A DNA stretch of 64,000 nt from assembly GCA_002483445.1 (NCBI GenBank), contig DLHY01000047.1:75366-139365 (forward strand), in the 5' to 3' direction. The position numbers were made by a program, and so were the translations under genes. Of this stretch, positions 59,573 through 64,000 are shown in pieces (position 1 is the stretch's first letter; every line of letters begins with the position of its first letter). The notes below the pieces were generated by a model. That model searched no databases. It saw only the letters and a list, made by a program, of their open reading frames with translations, and had not been told where the DNA came from. Origin of the DNA: Blastocatellia bacterium UBA7656 (GTDB lineage Bacteria > Acidobacteriota > Blastocatellia > UBA7656).

Positions 59573-60796
59573 ATGAAACGACTGATTGTTGTGCTGATGT
59601 TTGCGGCATTATCGCTTGGCGCGGCGGATGGCGAGTTCACGGGCAAACTCGAACCTCAACTCATAGCCAACCCTGACAGACCTGAGCAGATCATATTCAA
59701 GCCCATGGGCGACCTGTCGAAGATAAAAATCAACAAGCCTCCCGAAAGCGACGCAACCATCACCGCCGGTCGCCTCTATCACGCGCAATCCGACAAATCC
59801 GCCATACTCGCTCTGCTCGTCGAACCTGAAGGCGATGACCCTTACCTGCTTGCCGATCTCGATCTCAACAACGTCATCGATGAGCGAGAGCATTTCGATT
59901 TGGAACGAGACGACGACAATTCTTATATACGTCAGGCGACCATCGCCCAGCCGCTCAAGGAAGGGCCGTTCCCTTCGTTTCCGCTCTTCGTGCAATACTT
60001 CAAAGGCGTTCAATGGGATAAGATGAGCGCGGACGAACGGCTCATACTCGAATCGAGAGAAGCCCTCGCCGCAGGCGCCGTAGATATTGACGGAAAGAAA
60101 ACCCGCGTTCAGTACAATTACAACCCGCGCTCGAAGAAAATCAGCCCGACTGCGGGAAAACTCGGAGTGGATTGCGACGGCGACGGCGAGATCGATAGCG
60201 ATCCCTTCTCGCCCGAAGCCGCCGAAGCAAGTGAGGAAACCACCGTCTTTCGCATAGGCGACGTTTATGTCTCCACGAAATGGGTCGATCTGGAAAAGAA
60301 CCTCATCACGATGAGGTCTCATCCGGCTGGGGATTACAAGAGAATCGAAATTCGAATGGGCGAAGAGATGCCAGATTTCGAGTTCACCGATTTCAACAAC
60401 AAGAAGCGAAGGCTTGTGGAATTTCGCGGCAAGTATGTGCTGATAGATTTCTGGGGCATGTGGTGCGGCCCGTGCCGACAGGAATTACCCTTTCTGAAAG
60501 CCGCATACTCGCGCTTTCAGGCGCGCGGCTTCGAAATAGTCGGCATGAATACGGATGACGCCGAGATACAATCTCAAGTGAAATCCGCGCTCAACAAAAA
60601 CGGGATGAACTGGACGCAGGCCAAACGCGAAAGTATTCAAGGATTGATCCGCAATCTTCGCATTCATTCCTATCCAACGACTATGCTGATCGATCCTGAC
60701 GGGAAGATCATCTCGCTCAACAACACGAAACGCAATCAGCCCGCTCTTCGAGGACGTGACCTCATACGCAGCCTCGATAAAATTCTGCCGCCCTGA
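59573..60796 (+). CDS. Exported TlpA/ResA-like thioredoxin-domain protein
   Basis: From the ATG at 59573 (GAGG upstream) the protein starts with a signal peptide (RLIVVLMFAALSLGAADGEF). The first 240 residues are a strand-rich domain of unknown role with Asp-rich loops (LADLDLNNVIDE, DCDGDGEIDSDPFSP), which resemble calcium-binding loops. The C-terminal thioredoxin fold (about 265-405) has the active site GMWCGPCRQELPFL and a cis-Pro in HSYPTTMLIDPDG. TlpA/ResA proteins reduce disulfides outside the cytoplasm, for example in cytochrome c maturation. No partner genes are nearby. Confidence 0.9.
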   Translation: MKRLIVVLMFAALSLGAADGEFTGKLEPQLIANPDRPEQIIFKPMGDLSKIKINKPPESDATITAGRLYHAQSDKSAILALLVEPEGDDPYLLADLDLNNVIDEREHFDLERDDDNSYIRQATIAQPLKEGPFPSFPLFVQYFKGVQWDKMSADERLILESREALAAGAVDIDGKKTRVQYNYNPRSKKISPTAGKLGVDCDGDGEIDSDPFSPEAAEASEETTVFRIGDVYVSTKWVDLEKNLITMRSHPAGDYKRIEIRMGEEMPDFEFTDFNNKKRRLVEFRGKYVLIDFWGMWCGPCRQELPFLKAAYSRFQARGFEIVGMNTDDAEIQSQVKSALNKNGMNWTQAKRESIQGLIRNLRIHSYPTTMLIDPDGKIISLNNTKRNQPALRGRDLIRSLDKILPP

Positions 60797-60957
60797 AATA
60801 TATCTTTTGTAGTTCACCGAATGCTTGAATTGCTGCGCGACGCAATGCGGGCAGAAACTTTAACAGAGATGGAATCGGTCTGTTGTGTTGTCGAACGTAA
60901 GCGTCCGGGGAATCGCCGCGGGTGATTCCAATCAATCATCAAGGAGTCTTGGATGTC

Positions 60958-61027
60958 GGGCAATCTGCCAGATTGCCCACGCCCTGAAAGTATGAATATC
61001 GGGGAACCAGCAGGCTGCCAGCCTGCT
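60958..61027. repeat. REP-like two-hairpin element (copy 4)
   Basis: GGGCAATCT-GCC-AGATTGCCC (60958-60978) and AGCAGGCT-GCC-AGCCTGCT (61009-61027) are perfect stems with GCC loops. The spacer carries CCCTGAAAG and ATCGGGGAACC; the latter recurs at 63907-64000. It is the clearest example of the class. Confidence 0.85.
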
Positions 61028-61078
61028 ATTCCTTTTCGGAGGAGTCATCCCGGTCGTCAGTGACGACGCCAAATAACG

Positions 61079-61115
61079 GAGTCCAGACTCCAGACTCTGG
61101 ACTCCGGACTTTTTT
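61079..61115 (+). terminator. Simple-repeat hairpin with T-run before the cupin-like gene
   Basis: GAGTCCAGA (61079-61087) pairs with TCTGGACTC (61096-61104) around CTCCAGAC, and CGGACTTTTTTC follows. The units CAGACTC are the local simple repeat. A T-run after the stem fits an intrinsic terminator, yet it ends only 16 nt before the next start codon. Confidence 0.5.
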
Positions 61116-61131
61116 CGGAGGAGAAGTTGTC

Positions 61132-61851
61132 ATGCGGAAGTTTTGTCTTGCACTGTCCTTGTGTTTACTCGCTCTCAATACATTTGCTCAAGACCCTTTG
61201 AAAGTCGCCCCTCATGCATACAAGCTCGTGTTTGAAAACGACTGGGTGAAAGTCGTTCGCGTTCATTACGGCCCGCGCGAAAAACTTCCTTCGCACGATC
61301 ACCCGCAGCGAGCTACCATCTACGTTTATTTGAACGATGGCGGGCCGGTCATCTTCAAGCACACAGGCAGCATCCCCGTCACCAGACCCGCCACGAAAGC
61401 GGGCGCGTTCAGAATGTGGCCAGCAATAGCTGAGACTCACGAGGTCGAGAACACGAGCGATCTGGCGAGCGATTTTCTTCGAGTCGAGCTGAAGACCGAG
61501 CCTCTGGGCGCGAAAACGCTCCGGGGCCGCTTTCCTCCTCCTCCGCGACCTGCGGGAGAGAACTATCAAAAAGTCGAGTTCGAAAACGAACAGGTGCGCG
61601 TCACTCGAATAGTGGTTGCGCCGCGCAAGCAATCCGATTTTGCCGCCAATGCGGAACCATCCTTGTGGGTTGCTCTCTCAGCGGCGAAGTTGAAAGTTTC
61701 AGTGAAAGGAAAAAACTCGCGTGTCTCTCTCGATCTCGGTCAGACGCGATGGACGGAGCCGGGAGTCGAAGAACGCATTGAAAATCCCAACGACGCTGAG
61801 GCGGAATTTTTGAGGATCGCTTTCAAATCGAAACCCATCGCCGCGCGATGA
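61132..61851 (+). CDS. Exported cupin-like protein, tandem domains
   Basis: The 239-residue protein starts with a signal peptide (MRKFCLALSLCLLALNTFAQ). Two related beta-barrel halves follow. The first has YKLVFENDWVKVVRVHYGPREKLPSHDHPQRATIY, a cupin-like strand pattern with HDH as possible metal ligands, and later AETHEVEN. The second repeats YQKVEFENEQVRVTRIVVAPRKQ but without the His ligands, so only the first half could bind metal. GGAG precedes the ATG at 61132. It may bind a small molecule or have lost catalysis. Next to an ECF sigma gene on the opposite strand. Confidence 0.82.
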   Translation: MRKFCLALSLCLLALNTFAQDPLKVAPHAYKLVFENDWVKVVRVHYGPREKLPSHDHPQRATIYVYLNDGGPVIFKHTGSIPVTRPATKAGAFRMWPAIAETHEVENTSDLASDFLRVELKTEPLGAKTLRGRFPPPPRPAGENYQKVEFENEQVRVTRIVVAPRKQSDFAANAEPSLWVALSAAKLKVSVKGKNSRVSLDLGQTRWTEPGVEERIENPNDAEAEFLRIAFKSKPIAAR

Positions 61852-61904
61852 GCGGATATCGAAGAAGCGTCGGGCGAGCACTCTTTTGCCTGGCGCTTTT
61901 TCGC

Positions 61905-62573
61905 CTAACCTGCCTTGTGCGATTCGATCCTCTCCATCACGGACGCAACCATCCGGTCGCATCGCTTTCCGAGGAAGATGAATGCCGAGGCGGTTGCCGC
62001 GCCGGTCTGTTGATAGATTTCTTTTCTCATCAGCGCGCGAGCGCGATGAAGACGCACCTTCACCGCGTCTTCGCTCATATCGAGGCAATCAGCGGTTTCA
62101 GCCGTACTCATCCCTTCGACCTCGCGCAGCATGAAGACTGAGCGATAAGATTCGGGCAGGCTATCAATCGCCGATTCCAGAACCCTGCCGAGCGCGCGCC
62201 GATTCGCTTCTTCTTCGGGATTGAGGTTGCTCGTGGCCATATCTTTTTCCTCGCCGCTTGAAATCGCTTCAAGCTCGACAAACTTTTTATTGAAGCGAAG
62301 TCGGGCCAGAGCTTCATTGACGGCTATTCGGGTCAACCAGGTTGAAAACTTCGCGCGGCCTTCGAACTGGCGAAGGCTCCGATATGCGTTGAGGTAGGCT
62401 TCCTGCACCGCATCCTGAGCATCCTCGTCGTCGCCGAGGATGGCTCTGGCCGCTCGAAAAAGGCGCTGGTTGTAGCGCCGCATCAAAACCTCGAATATGG
62501 ATGTCTCGCCCGCAAGCACACGCTTGACTGCTTCTTCATCCGATATCGCCTCGACGCCAATCGCAGCGTTCAT
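61905..62573 (-). CDS. ECF sigma factor (RpoE-type)
   Basis: The protein of 222 residues has sigma region 2 (LMRRYNQRLFRAARAILGDDEDAQDAVQEAYLNAYRSL, then FEGRAKFSTWLTRIAVNEAL) and region 4 (LPESYRSVFMLREVEGMSTAETADCLDMSEDAVKVRLHRARALMR). It is a standard ECF sigma with an extra C-terminal helix. AAGGAG lies just before two consecutive ATG codons; the second, at 62573, has the better spacing. No anti-sigma gene is adjacent in the window. It is divergent from the CDGSH gene, which it might regulate. Confidence 0.95.
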   Translation of the reverse strand: MNAAIGVEAISDEEAVKRVLAGETSIFEVLMRRYNQRLFRAARAILGDDEDAQDAVQEAYLNAYRSLRQFEGRAKFSTWLTRIAVNEALARLRFNKKFVELEAISSGEEKDMATSNLNPEEEANRRALGRVLESAIDSLPESYRSVFMLREVEGMSTAETADCLDMSEDAVKVRLHRARALMRKEIYQQTGAATASAFIFLGKRCDRMVASVMERIESHKAG

Positions 62574-62730
62574 CATGGCTCCTTTATTTATAGAGTGACC
62601 AGCGCGAAAAAGGTGACAACATTTTTTGCGGCGCGCGATGTAACCGATTCACCTTTTTACACTCTATTGAAATGAGAAAGCAAATGCATCAATCAGGAAA
62701 AGAACGTTAATTGAAAGAGGAGAAAAAACG

Positions 62731-62937
62731 ATGTCGAACGTTACGATCAAAGCCTTGAAGGACGGCCCTCTTCTGGTGCAGGGCGAAATGGAGTTGCTCG
62801 ACTCCGAGGGGAACCCGTTCAAGCTGACTAATGAAAGCGTGGCGCTGTGTCGTTGCGGAGGGTCGAGCAACAAACCTTTCTGCGACGGCACGCACAGCCG
62901 CGCTGGTTTTCAGTCAACAGTTTCAGCGGGCGAATGA
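62731..62937 (+). CDS. CDGSH iron-sulfur domain protein
   Basis: The 68-residue protein carries the CDGSH signature ALCRCGGSSNKPFCDGTH: two Cys from CRC, then Cys and His from CDGTH, which hold a 2Fe-2S cluster. The N-terminal half (VTIKALKDGPLLVQGEMELLD) is the usual beta-rich lead in small bacterial members. Such proteins transfer clusters or electrons; the partner is unknown. AAAGAGGAGAAAA before the ATG supports the start. It is divergent from the ECF sigma gene and is followed by a strong terminator at 63040. Confidence 0.95.
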   Translation: MSNVTIKALKDGPLLVQGEMELLDSEGNPFKLTNESVALCRCGGSSNKPFCDGTHSRAGFQSTVSAGE

Positions 62938-62957
62938 TTTCCGACAAAACTGAATCT

Positions 62958-63022
62958 GCTGATCAGGCGGCTGATCATTTGAACAACTCGTAAGCAACAA
63001 AAATGTCTGTCGCCTGATCAGC
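62958..63022. repeat. 12-bp inverted repeat after the CDGSH gene
   Basis: GCTGATCAGGCG (62958-62969) is exactly complementary to 63011-63022, with 41 nt between. The spacer holds a further CTGATCA half. It lies between the CDGSH stop and the terminator, and may fold in the 3' end of that transcript. Confidence 0.65.
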
Positions 63023-63039
63023 GAGTTTCCTCTTTTCTC

Positions 63040-63067
63040 GCGCCTGACCGCAGGCGCTCTTTTTTTT
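63040..63067 (+). terminator. Intrinsic terminator of the CDGSH gene
   Basis: GCGCCTG-ACCG-CAGGCGC forms a perfect 7-bp stem with a 4-nt loop, followed by TC and eight Ts. It is the most classical terminator in the window and lies about 100 nt after the CDGSH stop codon. Confidence 0.85.
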
Positions 63068-63178
63068 GCCTCGCCGATAATCCGCCGCATTTCCAATCTG
63101 CTTGTCGAAGGCCGCGCCGCGATTTATATTTCCGGCCTGACTGTGTGAGCAAAATAAACGAGCGTTGGAGGAGCGATA

Positions 63179-63901
63179 GTGTGTCCCGACCGCAGACATC
63201 ACCGCGGCGCGCATCCTTCGGACAGAGACCTGTTCGACACGGCTCGCCTCCCGGATATTCGAAAGGCAGTCGGCGATCTTTCCCTGCTCGCGGGCCGTGG
63301 GTACGCGCAGAAATCATCTCTGAAACTGGTCGGAGATCGCTACCATCTGACCGAACGACAGAGGCTTGCAGTCTCTCGCGCAGCCTGCGCCGACTCTCAA
63401 ATCGAAAAACGCAATTCGAGCCGAGCGGAAGTTGAAAGCATTCGGGATGAGCGCATCACAATCGATGGCTTCAATCTCCTCATCACCCTTGAGGCCGCGC
63501 TTTCGGGCGGCGTGATCGCGCTTTGTCGCGATGGATGCTTGCGAGACCTGTCGAGCGTGCATGGCTCATATCGTTCAGTCGTTGAAACCGAAGAGGCGAT
63601 TTACCTGATAGGTGAATCGCTTGACGAAAATAATCCGGCATCTGTCAAATGGTTTCTTGACCGCCCCGTTTCAAACAGCGGAAGACTGGCTCGAAAAATA
63701 ATCGATATCGCCGCAGAGCGCGGATGGAAGTGGGATGTTGAGGTGTTGTTCGATCCAGACGCGGCCCTGATCGAATCAACCGGCATAGCCATTACGTCGG
63801 ATTCGGCGGTGCTGGACAGCGTTGAGCGATGGGTTAATCTCGCCGCTCATCTGATAAGCGAGCGCGTGACGGATGCATGGATTATTGATCTGCGGTCATA
63901 A
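63179..63901 (+). CDS. DUF434 domain protein
   Basis: The 240-residue protein starts at a GTG with GGAGG ten bases upstream. It has an early RHHRGAHPSDRDLF, then LTERQRLAVSRAACAD, IDGFNLLITLEAALSGGVIALCRDGCLRDLSSVHGSYR and WFLDRPVSNSGRL. These Asp- and Arg-rich conserved stretches mark DUF434, a family of unknown function found in archaea and bacteria. The Asp residues and the IDGFNLL strand suggest a possible nuclease-like (PIN or Rossmann) fold; this is speculation. It has no visible partner here, and a REP-like element follows. Confidence 0.88.
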   Translation: MCPDRRHHRGAHPSDRDLFDTARLPDIRKAVGDLSLLAGRGYAQKSSLKLVGDRYHLTERQRLAVSRAACADSQIEKRNSSRAEVESIRDERITIDGFNLLITLEAALSGGVIALCRDGCLRDLSSVHGSYRSVVETEEAIYLIGESLDENNPASVKWFLDRPVSNSGRLARKIIDIAAERGWKWDVEVLFDPDAALIESTGIAITSDSAVLDSVERWVNLAAHLISERVTDAWIIDLRS

Positions 63902-63906
63902 ACTGG

Positions 63907-64000
63907 CGCAGGTTGTCAGCTTGCGCATTTCCTAAAACAGTCGGCCAGCCTGTTGAAGCGCAGAAAGTAGAAGAATCGGGGAACCAGCAGGCTGGCCGAC
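63907..64000. repeat. REP-like element (copy 5), right side at the window edge
   Basis: GCGCAGGTT-GTC-AGCTTGCGC (63907-63927) has one imperfect pair. Then GTCGGCCAGCCTG (from about 63942) faces CAGGCTGGCCGAC at the window end. The spacer contains AGAAAGTAGAAGAATCGGGGAACC, close to copy 4. The element may continue past base 64000. Confidence 0.65.

Overview
The window looks like a chromosomal segment of an acidobacterium, probably of the Blastocatellia lineage. This is inferred from gene content only: a TPR-CHAT protease beside an ECF sigma factor, many secreted beta-propeller and lipocalin-like proteins, PPi-type phosphofructokinases, and retropepsin/DUF5678 gene pairs. The DNA is moderately GC-rich and densely coded on both strands. 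I saw no rRNA, tRNA or CRISPR array. Coding starts were chosen from ribosome-binding sites and signal peptides, so several differ from the longest open frame.

Layout. 1-5.1 kb (minus): a truncated GAF sensor, an HD-GYP response regulator and a multidomain FHA protein. 5.5-10.1 kb: tatA, a DUF2203 protein, a GH3 glycosidase and a sodium:solute symporter. 10.1-12.2 kb: an AT-richer single-gene insert of unknown function, bracketed by imperfect 19-nt direct repeats and headed by nested palindromes. 12.2-22.4 kb (plus): SDR, small protein, TPR-CHAT protease, four-helix-bundle (IVP-type) cassette, ECF sigma factor, membrane anti-sigma candidate and two secreted proteins. The last three genes share an upstream motif, AGTTTTTC-N6/7-GACATTAA. 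22.4-28.2 kb: M15 peptidase, membrane-anchored nuclease, HU, Nudix hydrolase and a fused LptF-LptG permease. 28.3-31.3 kb: accessory patch with an HNH nuclease pair, a decayed avd-like gene (the accessory protein of diversity-generating retroelements), a retropepsin-like protease and an IS200/IS605-like remnant. 31.3-45.7 kb: M19 dipeptidase, LytS/LytTR two-component pair, a heterodimeric ABC exporter whose two genes are separated by a second IVP-type cassette, MFS exporter, gamma-glutamyltransferase and a WbpB/WbpD-like sugar pair. 45.7-64 kb: YVTN/phosphoesterase, DUF5678-retropepsin pair, LigA, wHTH-ankyrin protein, PotA/PotB-like transporter parts, two PPi-type phosphofructokinases between paralogous lipocalin-like genes, a TlpA-like thioredoxin, a second ECF sigma factor, a CDGSH protein and a DUF434 protein.

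Three kinds of non-coding structure recur. First, inverted pairs of short tandem (mostly heptamer) repeats sit at gene ends, with a different unit at each site. Second, two-hairpin REP-like elements carry tiny loops and varying but self-complementary stems. Third, larger structured elements lie in leaders. The candidates I rate most interesting are the CHAT/sigma/anti-sigma cluster with its shared motif, the four-helix-bundle cassettes with simple-repeat arms, and the orphan insert with nested palindromes at 10.1-12.2 kb.
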